This document shows positions 8,932 to 18,165 of a DNA stretch of 64,000 nucleotides, piece by piece (the stretch's first letter is position 1; the number at the start of each line of letters is the position of its first letter). Made by a program: the position numbers and the translations under genes. This DNA is from Dyadobacter linearis (lineage in GTDB: Bacteria > Bacteroidota > Bacteroidia > Cytophagales > Spirosomataceae). The notes under the pieces were generated by a model. That model was given only the letters and a program-made list of their open reading frames with translations, ran no database searches and was not told the origin of the DNA. Location: positions 982,609-1,046,608 of the forward strand of contig NZ_CAJRAU010000002.1 of NCBI RefSeq assembly GCF_907165045.1. The letters run 5' to 3'.

Positions 8932-11766
8932 ATGACAAAATTTCTCCTGTTCAATGCCGGCTCAACACGGCTTTTCAAGAATACTTTTAAAGTAATAACC
9001 CTGCTCGGACTAGCCGCCTTTACACAGGAAGACGGTCCCAAAAAACCTGACGACAGCCGCTTCACGCCGATCGTGGTTTCCGATAACCTCGACGAGCCAA
9101 TGGTTTTTGAGGTACTTGCCGACGGATCCGTTTTCATCGCCGAAAGAAAGGGTGCACTGAAAAAATACAATCCCGCAACGAAAGCGACTGACCTGATCGC
9201 GACCATTCCGGTCAATACCAAATACACCAGTGCGGAAGGTGTGAGCCGCGAGGCGGAAGAAGGTTTAATGGGACTGACAATGGATCCGAATTATGCCAAA
9301 AATCACTGGATATACCTCTACTACGCACATCCTACCGAGAAGAAACATATCCTGGCACGCTGGGAAATGAAGGAAGATCAGTTGGTTGAAAGTTCTAAAA
9401 AAGTGGTGCTGGAAGTGGAAACGCAACGCGAAGTTTGCTGCCACACCGGCGGCGGGATGACCTGGGACAAAGCCGGTAACCTGTACCTGACAGTAGGTAA
9501 CAACACCGGGAACCAGAAAGCCGCGCAAACCGACGAGCGCCCGGGCAGAAGCAGCTGGGACGACCAGGGCCACGCCGGCAATACCAATGATCTCCGCGGG
9601 AAAATCCTGAAAATACACCCTGAACCGGACGGTACTTATACAATTCCGGAAGGCAATCTTTACCCGAAAGGAACCGCTAAAACGCGGCCGGAAATCTATT
9701 CAATGGGTCACCGGAACCCGTGGCGGATTTCGGTAGACAGTAAAACAGGCTACTTATATTGGGGCGAAGTGGGCCCCGATGCGGCCGAAGATTCGGAGAT
9801 CGGGCCAATGGGTTACGACGAGCTGAACCAGTCGCGTAAGCCGGGCAATTTTGGCTGGCCGTGGTTTGTCGGAAATGATCAGGCATTCCCGGTTTATGAC
9901 TATGCAACCAACAAGCCGCTTGCGAAGAAAGACCCGAAAAATCTGGTCAATAACTCGCCGAACAATACGGGTTTGACCGATCTGATGCCGACTGCGCCAA
10001 GTTTCATCTATTACCCTTATGGCATTTCCGAGAAATTTCCGCTGGTAGGTTCAGGCTCTCGCAGCGCCACGGGCGGGCCTGTTTTTCACCGGTCTGATTT
10101 CAAAGCTCCAAAACGTCCCTGGCCGGCTTATTACGAAGGAAAATGGATCGCGGCTGATTTCTCACGCGGCTGGATCATGGCGATTTCAATGAATGCAGAG
10201 GGCGATTATCAGTCTATGGAACGCGTTGCGCCTAACTATCACCCGGTGCAGCCGATCGATATTAAATTTGGTCCGAACGGCGACCTTTATGTGCTGGAAT
10301 ACGGCAGTAACTGGTTCAAAAAGAGTGAGAATTCCCGGCTGATCCGGCTTGAATATAATGGTGGGAACAGGAAGCCGGTTGTTCAGGTTGCAGTGGACAA
10401 AAAGGGAGGTACCGTACCTTTTCAGGCAAAATTATCCGCTGTGGGCACCAAAGATTATGATGGTGATGCATTGAAATACAGCTGGAAAGTAATGGGACCG
10501 GGCCGTACGATCAAAACTTACACTACCGAGAATGCGACGGCCAGCTTCGATAAACCCGGCATATATACAGCAAATCTTTTAGTGACTGATTCAAAAGGCG
10601 CGAGCAACAGCCAGTCGCTGAAAATCATCGCAGGTAACGAGCCGCCGAAGGTTGCAGTGAATATAGGCGGAAATCAGACTTTCTTTTTCGCAGATAAACC
10701 TATTGAATACAATATCGATGTAACTGACAAGGAAGATGGCAGCCTTGCAGATGGAAAAATAAGCCCCGATCAGGTTGCGGTCAGTATTGATTACGCTTCG
10801 GAAGGGTTTGACTATGCAGAAGTGATCCAGGGTCAGCGCAGTGTGGATGCTTCCACGCAGTTTGCAGTTGCACAAGTTTTAATTGGCAAAAGTGATTGCA
10901 AAGTCTGCCACCAGCCTAATACCAAATCGGTTGGCCCTTCATTTGCGGACATTTCAAACAAATACAAAGGCAAACCCGGCGTGACCGAAATGCTGGTTAA
11001 AAAGGTACTCGAAGGCGGCTCGGGCGTTTGGGGAGAAGTAGCGATGGCGGCCCACCCTGCCCTGCCCGTGGCAGACGCCGAGGTGATCGTGAAATACATT
11101 TTGAACAGCACCGACAAAACGCTGAGTACATTACCGGTAAAAGGCGAATACACGCCAAAGATCCCGGCACGTGACAATGGAAAAGGCACATTGCTGATCC
11201 GCGCCGCATTTACTGATCGTGCTGTGAGCGGCACCAAAGCGGTTCCCGCGCAAACGAGCGAAGAAATGATCATTTTGAGAAGTCCGGAACTGACCGTGTC
11301 GGATGCAGCTGTGGTGAAAGGCGCTGAAATGAAAGCGATCGGGTCGCAAGGCGCGGGTTTTCTGGCAATGCCATTTGCAAACAGCTTCCTGACATTCAAC
11401 GAAATCGACCTTACAAGCATTGAAAAACTGGAAATCGCAGGGGCCGCACAGAAACGGGAAGGCGCAGTAGGCGGCATCATCGAAGTACACCTCGATAGTC
11501 CGACAGGCACTTTGATCGGCAAACAGGAAGTGGAAGTCGCGCCGGAATTGGATATGGCCAAGATTATGGCAGATCTGGAAAATCAGAACAAAAATCTGCA
11601 ACCCGGTGAAAAACCGAAGACTTTCACCCGTCCCGTTCGTAAGCCGATCGTGATCAAAGTCGAGCCAACCAAAGGCAAGCACGACCTCTATTTTGTATTT
11701 AAAAATGACAATGCAAAGCCGATCGAACCATTAATGTCGGTCACAAAAATCAAATTCCTGCAATAA
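8932..11766 (+). CDS. PQQ-type sugar dehydrogenase with PKD and cytochrome c domains (copy 1)
   Basis: I take ATG 8932 (MTKFLLFNAGSTRLF); a GTG at 8875 in the same frame would add a hydrophobic leader, so the exact start is uncertain. The roughly 944-residue protein begins with an uncleaved or weak membrane segment. It continues with a glucose/sorbosone dehydrogenase beta-propeller (about 45-480, with EEGLMGLTMDPNYAKN, GHRNPWRIS and the CCHTGGG signature). A PKD domain (about 490-580) and a class I cytochrome c with CKVCH near residue 656 follow. A C-terminal carbohydrate-binding-like beta domain ends the protein. It would oxidise a sugar in the periplasm and pass electrons to its own heme. 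A close paralogue lies at 12971-15727 in the opposite direction. Confidence 0.9.
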   Translation: MTKFLLFNAGSTRLFKNTFKVITLLGLAAFTQEDGPKKPDDSRFTPIVVSDNLDEPMVFEVLADGSVFIAERKGALKKYNPATKATDLIATIPVNTKYTSAEGVSREAEEGLMGLTMDPNYAKNHWIYLYYAHPTEKKHILARWEMKEDQLVESSKKVVLEVETQREVCCHTGGGMTWDKAGNLYLTVGNNTGNQKAAQTDERPGRSSWDDQGHAGNTNDLRGKILKIHPEPDGTYTIPEGNLYPKGTAKTRPEIYSMGHRNPWRISVDSKTGYLYWGEVGPDAAEDSEIGPMGYDELNQSRKPGNFGWPWFVGNDQAFPVYDYATNKPLAKKDPKNLVNNSPNNTGLTDLMPTAPSFIYYPYGISEKFPLVGSGSRSATGGPVFHRSDFKAPKRPWPAYYEGKWIAADFSRGWIMAISMNAEGDYQSMERVAPNYHPVQPIDIKFGPNGDLYVLEYGSNWFKKSENSRLIRLEYNGGNRKPVVQVAVDKKGGTVPFQAKLSAVGTKDYDGDALKYSWKVMGPGRTIKTYTTENATASFDKPGIYTANLLVTDSKGASNSQSLKIIAGNEPPKVAVNIGGNQTFFFADKPIEYNIDVTDKEDGSLADGKISPDQVAVSIDYASEGFDYAEVIQGQRSVDASTQFAVAQVLIGKSDCKVCHQPNTKSVGPSFADISNKYKGKPGVTEMLVKKVLEGGSGVWGEVAMAAHPALPVADAEVIVKYILNSTDKTLSTLPVKGEYTPKIPARDNGKGTLLIRAAFTDRAVSGTKAVPAQTSEEMIILRSPELTVSDAAVVKGAEMKAIGSQGAGFLAMPFANSFLTFNEIDLTSIEKLEIAGAAQKREGAVGGIIEVHLDSPTGTLIGKQEVEVAPELDMAKIMADLENQNKNLQPGEKPKTFTRPVRKPIVIKVEPTKGKHDLYFVFKNDNAKPIEPLMSVTKIKFLQ

Positions 11767-11774
11767 ACCGTAGC

Positions 11775-12905
11775 TCACACCATCAGAGAAAAGTGGTCAG
11801 CCAGGTCGGCGTTTATCCCCGGCCTGCTGCGCTTTTCGTGCGGGAGGGTATAAAAATTGACCCTGATCTCCAATCCTTTCGTCTTTCTCTCGATCGAAAC
11901 TTTCAGAAAACCGTGCTTGGTATCGCAATGATTTTCGAGGGTTACACCCGCAAATAGTTTGTGTTCGCTCGTAAAGCGCGTGTCATAGTTAGTGGCCACC
12001 GGGTGCAGTTCGTCATATCCGCCACCACCCGCCACGACAAACGGCACATTCTTTCCATCGGGATATTTTTTGTTAAATCGCTGATAGTTATGCACATGCC
12101 CGCTAAAAACGAGATCAGGCCGCACACCTGCTTCCGCAAAAGCCTTATCCAGAAAATCAATCATATACAGACTTGATCCGTGATTTACATCCGCTGAGTA
12201 AGGCGCATGGTGCACGCAGAGAATAACCGCTTTCTCCGGCCGCTGCTTGCCGGCTGTTTTCAGTTCTTCGATCAGCCAGGCGCGCTGCTCCGGCGTGATC
12301 AGGCCGAACTTGGTCACATTTCCATACATCCCGATGATATTTGCGAGCGGCGTTTCGAGGGTCCAGTATACATTCGGCTGCACCATACTCTTTCGCGCCG
12401 CATTGTTACTGAACGAAACTGTCTGCGATTTCGGAGTGCAAAAAACGGCAGAAAATGGTTCCAGACTCTTATAACGCACATTTCCGTAAGGATTTACGTC
12501 GCTGTCGTGGTTACCGGGAATTGCGAAAATTGGGCCGGGATACTTTTGAAAAGGCTCAAAAAACTGCCTTGAATACTGGCTCGCCTCGCCGAAGTTGTAA
12601 ACAATATCCCCCAGATGATATAAAAAACGCGGTTTATCCTCGGTATCATCCTGCGCCTCGTACTGCTTCACCATTTCGGCTACAACCAACTTCTGAAATT
12701 CAGGGTTATGGACGCTGCCGGTATCTCCCAGCATGTGAAAAACCAGCTTGTCGGAATCGACTTCCGGCAATACATTTTCAAGCGGAAGGTGGTAGGGATA
12801 TTCGCCGGAAGGGGCCGGGAGCGGCTGAAATTTGTAAGAATCGTCGGGTTGGTTTTTCTTTAAAACCGGTGTGGTGTGCTTTTGAGGCCAGTAAGATTTC
12901 ATCAT
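11775..12905 (-). CDS. Metallophosphoesterase, calcineurin-like
   Basis: The 376-residue protein carries the metal-binding blocks of the calcineurin-like phosphoesterase fold: GDTG at 60-63, GDIVYN at 99-104, GNHD at 131-134, CVHHAPYS near 232 and SGHVHNYQRF near 270. The acid-phosphatase-like closing motif (GHVHNYQR) and length fit a purple acid phosphatase or phosphodiesterase relative. No signal peptide is visible at the N-terminus (MMKSYWPQKHTTPVLKK), which suggests cytoplasmic action. It faces dehydrogenase copy 1 tail to tail, 8 bp apart. It lies 65 bp downstream of dehydrogenase copy 2 on the same strand and could share its transcript. Confidence 0.9.
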   Translation of the reverse strand: MMKSYWPQKHTTPVLKKNQPDDSYKFQPLPAPSGEYPYHLPLENVLPEVDSDKLVFHMLGDTGSVHNPEFQKLVVAEMVKQYEAQDDTEDKPRFLYHLGDIVYNFGEASQYSRQFFEPFQKYPGPIFAIPGNHDSDVNPYGNVRYKSLEPFSAVFCTPKSQTVSFSNNAARKSMVQPNVYWTLETPLANIIGMYGNVTKFGLITPEQRAWLIEELKTAGKQRPEKAVILCVHHAPYSADVNHGSSLYMIDFLDKAFAEAGVRPDLVFSGHVHNYQRFNKKYPDGKNVPFVVAGGGGYDELHPVATNYDTRFTSEHKLFAGVTLENHCDTKHGFLKVSIERKTKGLEIRVNFYTLPHEKRSRPGINADLADHFSLMV

Positions 12906-12970
12906 AAGTAACGTAGTTCACTGCCAATTTCAACACCAATTATTTGGTTTTAGTTGGCAGCGCTGCGTTT

Positions 12971-15727
12971 CTATTGCTCAAAATACATCCAGTCAATATG
13001 AAATAAGGGCGATTTGGCTGATTCATTTTTAAAAATCAGGAACAGATCGTGCAGTCCACCGGCACCTTCGACAGGCACTACTATTTCTTTCCAACCCGTT
13101 TTCAAATCGTCCAGAAAGCCTCCGCTCAGCTTTGTGTTCCCTACCAGCGGCCCCGTTTTTGAATCTTGCCTGAACTCAATCGTCCCGCCTGCGCCATGCT
13201 CCTGAACCCGAAGCCGGATCGTGCGCACATTTTTCAGATCAATATCCTTAAAGCGTACAAATTTCCCGTTGGTAATATTGGAGATATAAGAATTAAAACC
13301 CGTATTCAAAGTAGCTACGACCACTCCCGCATTTCCCTCGAAATAGTCCTCCATTTGAATAAGCGGATTTTTGAGTACGATATAATCGGAGGATTTAAGC
13401 GGCTCGATACCATTTGCACCTTTGTCGGTGTAGCTCGCCAGCAGTACGTACGCGCCCTCGTTACCTTTTCCTTTGTGTTCTTCCAGTTCGATATTCCCGG
13501 TAAGCGGCCTGGTTTTCTGTGTTTTGGTTAAAGATAAAATATACGCAGCGAGTTGTTTGGCATCTTCTTTCGGCAGATCAGCGTGCGGCGGCATTGGATA
13601 CGAACCCCAGTTGCCGCTCCCGCCTTTGATAATTTTTCCGGCAAGCATTTCTTCCGCAGTTTCGTCGGCCGCATATTTCTTTGAAATCTCCGTCAAAGCC
13701 GGGCCAACCGACTTGGTATTCATCGTGTGACAGGCTTTACAATCGAGCGACGCGTATAGTTTTTCGGTTGCAGCAAACTGCATATTCCCGGCCGGAGTAC
13801 TCAATGCACCTGCTAGATCTTTCCCGAATGGCAGATAACTGAACGAAACGGCCACTTTCGGCGGGCTGATCTTCCCGTCTTCCTTGTCGGCCACTTTTAC
13901 CTGGTAATCCAATGTGGTATTGTCCCAGTAAAAGCTCCGGTTGGCCGCTGTCTCCACTTGCACCGAGGGCGGGGTATTGCCAACTTTGATTTCCGTAGTT
14001 GCCGTTCCCTTTGCGCCCTGCGAATCCGTCACTGTTAGAACTACATTGTAAATGCCCGGTTTGGTAAAAGTGTGCTTCAATTCCTGGCCCGACACTTTTT
14101 TCTCTCCAATCTTCCATTCAAATCTCAATTGATCGCCAGGGTCGTAATCCTTTGATTCCTTGGCAGATAATGAAACTGCGAACGGAGCCGCGCCGATCCG
14201 CCGGCCGCCACTTACCACAGCCACCGGTTTACGGTTTCCTTCCGAATATTCGACCCGGATAATGCCTGAATTCGTATTGCGCGCAAACCAATTGGTACCA
14301 TAAGCGAGCAGATAAATAGACCCGTCGGGGGCAAACTGCATATCAATGGGCGCGACCACTTTAAGTTGCGGCAAAAACGGCTCCATACCTACATAATCAC
14401 CGGCCGCATTCATCGTCACCGCCATGATCCATTTCCGGATCCAATCGAAAATAAAGAGCTTCCCATTATAGTAATCCGGCAGCTTGTAAGGCGCGTTCGG
14501 GAATTGATCACTGTAAAATATCGGCCCTGCCATCGCGCTGGCGCCACCTTTACCTACCAGTGGCCATTTTTTCGACGGGCCTTTTCCGTACCAGATAAAC
14601 GCAGGCTGTGCGGGTGGCAGCTCCTGAATACCTGTATTGTTAGGCGAATCGTTGATCGGTTTCTTCGGATCTTTTCCCGGCCCTTCTTTTTTAGTTTCAA
14701 AATCATAATCAGGAAAACCTTCATTGTCCCCCAGGAAATAGGGATACCCGAAAAAGCCCGGTTTCCGGGCCTGATTTATCTCGTCATAACTCAATTTTCC
14801 TTCGCTGGCTGGCACCTCTGTATCCGGCCCGACATCGCCCCAGTACACATATTTGGTCTTTGGGTCAATGGAAACGCGGAAAGGATTGCGAAGCCCCATT
14901 GCAAAAATCTCCGGCTTCCCTTTCGATCCGTCTTTGGGGAACAAATTGCCGTCCGGAATACTATAAGGTGCAGCTCCCGGCGTATCGTCTGATGTTGGTT
15001 TAATTCGCAAGATCTTCCCTCTGAAATCCTGACTATTCGCAGTGGAAGCCTGTCCGTCGGCGAGCTCGCGACCAGGGCGTTCGTCGGTTGGATTGTGGCC
15101 CTCAATCTCCTCTGCATTCGTGTTGTCGCCGATGGTCAGGTACAGCAGTCCGTCCACGTCGAATGTAATGTAACCGGCTGAATGGCAGCAGTATTTTCGC
15201 TGCGTCGGTATTTCCAGCAGTACTTTTTTGGAACCTTCCACCAGCTTTTTATCCTTCAATTCAAAACGTACCAGCTGGCTTACGTGCTTGTCGCCGGCCA
15301 CGCCGTAATAGAAATAAAGCCAGTTATTGCGCGCGAAACCGGGATCAGCCGCCACGCCCAGCAGCCCATCTTCAATCCCGCTGAAAACATTGAACTGAGC
15401 AATGGTCGAAAGCTCTTTGGTTGCATTGTTAAAATAGCGCACAGCCCCTTTTCGCTCGGCCACTACAATATCATAAGTTGGCAGAATTGCCATTTCCATC
15501 GGCTCATCCAGCCCCGAAACCAAAGTATTGTAGCTGAACCTGCTCGAATCCGGAGCGGCTTTTGAGATGCTATCCGGCCGGGTTACAAAGGTGGCGGAAT
15601 TGTCGATCTCACGGAATAATGCCCTTTCCGGGCTGGAAACTGAACTTATGCAGCACAGGCCGGTCAAAACGAGACCGGCGAAGGAGTAGGTATTTTTCAA
15701 TTCAAGGTGATTAGGAATATGTGCCAA
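12971..15727 (-). CDS. PQQ-type sugar dehydrogenase with PKD and cytochrome c domains (copy 2)
   Basis: The 918-residue protein has a hydrophobic N-terminal segment (FAGLVLTGLCCISSV). The sugar dehydrogenase propeller carries EDGLLGVAADPGFARN, YCCHSAGYITFD and GLRNPFRVSIDP. After it come a PKD domain (SKDYDPGDQLRFEWK), a monoheme cytochrome c with CKACH near residue 661, and a C-terminal beta domain with a carbohydrate-binding-module look. Domain order and many motifs match copy 1, so the two are paralogues. Both keep the heme motif and appear intact. Together they suggest periplasmic oxidation of two related sugars or sugar derivatives coupled to the respiratory chain. Confidence 0.9.
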   Translation of the reverse strand: MAHIPNHLELKNTYSFAGLVLTGLCCISSVSSPERALFREIDNSATFVTRPDSISKAAPDSSRFSYNTLVSGLDEPMEMAILPTYDIVVAERKGAVRYFNNATKELSTIAQFNVFSGIEDGLLGVAADPGFARNNWLYFYYGVAGDKHVSQLVRFELKDKKLVEGSKKVLLEIPTQRKYCCHSAGYITFDVDGLLYLTIGDNTNAEEIEGHNPTDERPGRELADGQASTANSQDFRGKILRIKPTSDDTPGAAPYSIPDGNLFPKDGSKGKPEIFAMGLRNPFRVSIDPKTKYVYWGDVGPDTEVPASEGKLSYDEINQARKPGFFGYPYFLGDNEGFPDYDFETKKEGPGKDPKKPINDSPNNTGIQELPPAQPAFIWYGKGPSKKWPLVGKGGASAMAGPIFYSDQFPNAPYKLPDYYNGKLFIFDWIRKWIMAVTMNAAGDYVGMEPFLPQLKVVAPIDMQFAPDGSIYLLAYGTNWFARNTNSGIIRVEYSEGNRKPVAVVSGGRRIGAAPFAVSLSAKESKDYDPGDQLRFEWKIGEKKVSGQELKHTFTKPGIYNVVLTVTDSQGAKGTATTEIKVGNTPPSVQVETAANRSFYWDNTTLDYQVKVADKEDGKISPPKVAVSFSYLPFGKDLAGALSTPAGNMQFAATEKLYASLDCKACHTMNTKSVGPALTEISKKYAADETAEEMLAGKIIKGGSGNWGSYPMPPHADLPKEDAKQLAAYILSLTKTQKTRPLTGNIELEEHKGKGNEGAYVLLASYTDKGANGIEPLKSSDYIVLKNPLIQMEDYFEGNAGVVVATLNTGFNSYISNITNGKFVRFKDIDLKNVRTIRLRVQEHGAGGTIEFRQDSKTGPLVGNTKLSGGFLDDLKTGWKEIVVPVEGAGGLHDLFLIFKNESAKSPLFHIDWMYFEQ

Positions 15728-15811
15728 TTTAACATTTTTTAACCTGACACGATAACTAAAAATACCGTTATTGCTTTCTGTTCCATCTTTTCACCAATCA
15801 ACTCAATAATA

Positions 15812-16408
15812 ATGAGAGCATTAACTGTACTTTCCGTCTGCCTGCTCCTTTGCCTGACAGGAGCCTTAGCACAGACCAGCGAACAAAAAATTGGTTATTT
15901 TGACCAGCAGCATATTCTTGAAAACATGCCGGAATTCAAAAAGCTGAACCAGGAAATCGTTGTAAAAGGAGAGCAATATGACAAGATCCTGAAAGGTAAA
16001 TACGAAGAATTCAGGCTGAAATCGGATGCTTTGGAAAAGTTGGCCGCATCCAAAGCCGACGCGGCGATCCTGCGTGACAAGGCGGTCGAACTTGAAAATC
16101 TTAAAAAATCCTACGAAGATTTTGAAGCCAGTTCGATGAATGAGCTACGGAATTATTACGCCAGCCTGTTTGAGCCAATCAAGCAAAAAGTGAACGAAGC
16201 GATCATTTTCGCGGGGCGGCAAAAAGGCTACGCATTCCTGCTCAGAATGGATTTAAACCCGAATGGAGGCGATATCTGGCCGGTAGTTTTATACGCCAAG
16301 GATTCCACCAATAACCTCACCTCCGACATTATGAAAAACCTGGGCATCAACGCCGCCGCCGCATCGACCCGCAAAACAGGCTTACCGCAAGTACTGCAAC
16401 GAAAATAA
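15812..16408 (+). CDS. OmpH/Skp-like periplasmic chaperone
   Basis: The 198-residue protein has a clear signal peptide (MRALTVLSVCLLLCLTGALA, cleavage before QTSEQ). The mature start KIGYFDQQHILENMPEFKKL is typical of the OmpH/Skp family. The middle is long, charged and coiled-coil forming (about 45-125), corresponding to the tentacles that hold unfolded outer membrane proteins. A C-terminal segment returns to the trimer core (GYAFLLRMD). Gene length is normal. It stands alone between divergent neighbours and has its own terminator. It is not next to bamA, so it may be an extra OmpH paralogue. Confidence 0.85.
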   Translation: MRALTVLSVCLLLCLTGALAQTSEQKIGYFDQQHILENMPEFKKLNQEIVVKGEQYDKILKGKYEEFRLKSDALEKLAASKADAAILRDKAVELENLKKSYEDFEASSMNELRNYYASLFEPIKQKVNEAIIFAGRQKGYAFLLRMDLNPNGGDIWPVVLYAKDSTNNLTSDIMKNLGINAAAASTRKTGLPQVLQRK

Positions 16409-16425
16409 AAACCACTGGATACGCG

Positions 16426-16459
16426 AAACGGCCTTCTTGAAAATCAAGAAGGCCGTTTT
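16426..16459 (+). terminator. Intrinsic terminator after the OmpH-like gene
   Basis: A 14-bp perfect stem (AAACGGCCTTCTTG at 16426-16439 with 16445-16458) has a 5-base loop and is followed by T-rich sequence. It lies 18 bp past the stop codon at 16408. Confidence 0.9.
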
Positions 16460-16556
16460 GGTTAATAAGCCCCGTAAAACGTGCGTTGGCTAAATTGTAC
16501 GAGTTCAAAAAGTATTAATTTAGTACTTCATTTCAACATCTATACACCGTCACTTT

Positions 16557-16775
16557 ATGAATCTACGACAGCAAATACAGCGGGATATCAACCTGATTTC
16601 AGAAAATGACCTGATGCAATCTCAACTGTTTGCATTTCTGCAAAGTCTCAAAGTCAATCTTCGAGCTCCCGGAAATATCGAACAGGTACTATCACACGCG
16701 GGAACAATAGACAATTGTTCCGCCGCAGAAGTAATGCAGATCATCAATGCTGAATTCGGTAAAATAACGCACTAA
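16557..16775 (+). CDS. Small hypothetical protein, 72 residues
   Basis: A short frame starts at ATG 16557 after an AT-rich upstream region. It encodes a mostly helical, polar protein (MNLRQQIQRDINLISENDLM) with no signal peptide. The start of the form LRQQIQRDINLIxENDLMQ resembles the helical opening of small Bacteroidetes proteins that pair with larger partners, but I do not recognise a family. Its stop overlaps the stop of the convergent Gfo/Idh gene by 4 bp. It is supported by the terminator upstream, the gap it fills and plausible codon use. It could still be a chance frame. Confidence 0.5.
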   Translation: MNLRQQIQRDINLISENDLMQSQLFAFLQSLKVNLRAPGNIEQVLSHAGTIDNCSAAEVMQIINAEFGKITH

Positions 16776-18100
16776 TCCAACACCGGCTCGGGACCGTGCA
16801 GTGCTTTGTTGTCAGCCAGCGCGGTGATTTTTACGGGTTTACCTTCTTTGGCGGATTGGTAGATCGCCTCCATGAGCATATGATCTTGCAAACCTTCTTC
16901 ACCCGGCGTGAACGGACGTTTGTTTTTGATGATGCAATCGGAGAAATGATCCATTTCCAGTGCGAACTGGTTCTTTTCAGCTAAGCCGATATTCTGGTGC
17001 AGCTCCATTTTCCCGTCAGCTTTTGCACTCGACAAGTCCTGCCCTTTGTAAGCATAGGCTTTATCCATACTCAGCCAGCCACGTTCACAAAGTACACGGT
17101 AGCGACGGCTTTCATGTACATTATAATGCGTTGCGCAGCTCGCGACGACACCCGAAGGGAAACGCATTTGCCAGGATACCATTTCTTCCACTTCCTTGAA
17201 CAATGGATTTCCAGGCGTACTATACTGGTAAGCAAAAACCTCAACCGGCTCCTCGCCCAATACAAAGCGCGTCGTATTCAAACAATATAAACCGATATCC
17301 GGTAATGCGCCGCCGCCAGCGAGTGCTTTTTTATGTCTCCAATGATCCGGGTTTGCGCTGCTTTGACAGTTATGTGCATCGACAAACTTGACATCGCCAA
17401 ACTCCTTTTTCTGCACCAGCTCACGCAGTTTTCGATTATGAGGCTGATATTGGATGCGGTAAGCCACCATTAATTTTACTTTTGCTTTGTTGCAGGCATC
17501 GATCATTTCCCTGCATTCCGCCTGAGAATTCGCCATCGGCTTTTCACACAGGATGTGCTTCCCTGCCGCTGCGCCCCGCACCGTGAACTCCCGGTGCATA
17601 CTGTTCGGCAGCACAATGTAGATCACGTCCACTTCCTTATTGTTCTTGATCTGATCGTAAGTTTCGTAGCTGTAACAGTTGGCGGAAGCGACACCATATT
17701 GTGCGGCGACTTTTTTCATTTTGTCGGGACTGCCACTGACCAGCGCAACCAGCTTTGACTTTTTGCAGGAACCGAGCGCAGGCAATATCTCCTCCAAAGA
17801 CAAATGGCCCAAACCGACTACCGCATAACCAACCCGACGATCGGGAGGAAGCGGTGTGGGGGTTGGGCCACTTTGCTGGTCATATTCTGATTTCCACTTT
17901 TCGAGCACGATCGGCTCTTCCACATCTTTCGGCACCTCCTCGGGCTTCCCCGGAGTTTGTGCCTGCGCCCGATCCGATCTCATCGAGCCGATCAGTCCGC
18001 CTAGCGTGGCGACGGCGAATGTTTTGCCGCTCGAAGCCAGAAAATTCTTTCTCGAAAGGTTATTTAAATTTTGAATTCCAAAAAATGAAGACGATTGCAT
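16772..18100 (-). CDS. Gfo/Idh/MocA family oxidoreductase with Tat-like signal
   Basis: I take ATG 18100, which puts a Tat-like leader near the start (LSRKNFLASSGKTFAVATLG) and gives 442 residues. The NAD(P)-binding Rossmann domain begins RRVGYAVVGLGHLSLEEILP near 90. The conserved EKPMANSQAECREM segment that supplies the catalytic-region lysine follows, as in glucose-fructose oxidoreductases. The C-terminal substrate domain is typical. These enzymes oxidise or reduce sugars or inositols with a tightly bound dinucleotide; exported ones occur widely in Bacteroidetes. The leader has RK rather than RR, so the export route is inferred. It sits 65 bp downstream of the UlaG-like hydrolase on the same strand. 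Confidence 0.88.
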   Translation of the reverse strand: MQSSSFFGIQNLNNLSRKNFLASSGKTFAVATLGGLIGSMRSDRAQAQTPGKPEEVPKDVEEPIVLEKWKSEYDQQSGPTPTPLPPDRRVGYAVVGLGHLSLEEILPALGSCKKSKLVALVSGSPDKMKKVAAQYGVASANCYSYETYDQIKNNKEVDVIYIVLPNSMHREFTVRGAAAGKHILCEKPMANSQAECREMIDACNKAKVKLMVAYRIQYQPHNRKLRELVQKKEFGDVKFVDAHNCQSSANPDHWRHKKALAGGGALPDIGLYCLNTTRFVLGEEPVEVFAYQYSTPGNPLFKEVEEMVSWQMRFPSGVVASCATHYNVHESRRYRVLCERGWLSMDKAYAYKGQDLSSAKADGKMELHQNIGLAEKNQFALEMDHFSDCIIKNKRPFTPGEEGLQDHMLMEAIYQSAKEGKPVKITALADNKALHGPEPVLD

Positions 18101-18165
18101 TTCCTTCTCAGTTTGTTGATGTGATAACAGTTGAGCAGGTGTCAAGCAATTATTATGCCTTCACT

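Noticed and set aside
10833..11561. 242-codon minus-strand frame inside the sugar dehydrogenase
   Set aside because: It lies opposite the cytochrome and C-terminal domains of an intact gene and has no family signature.
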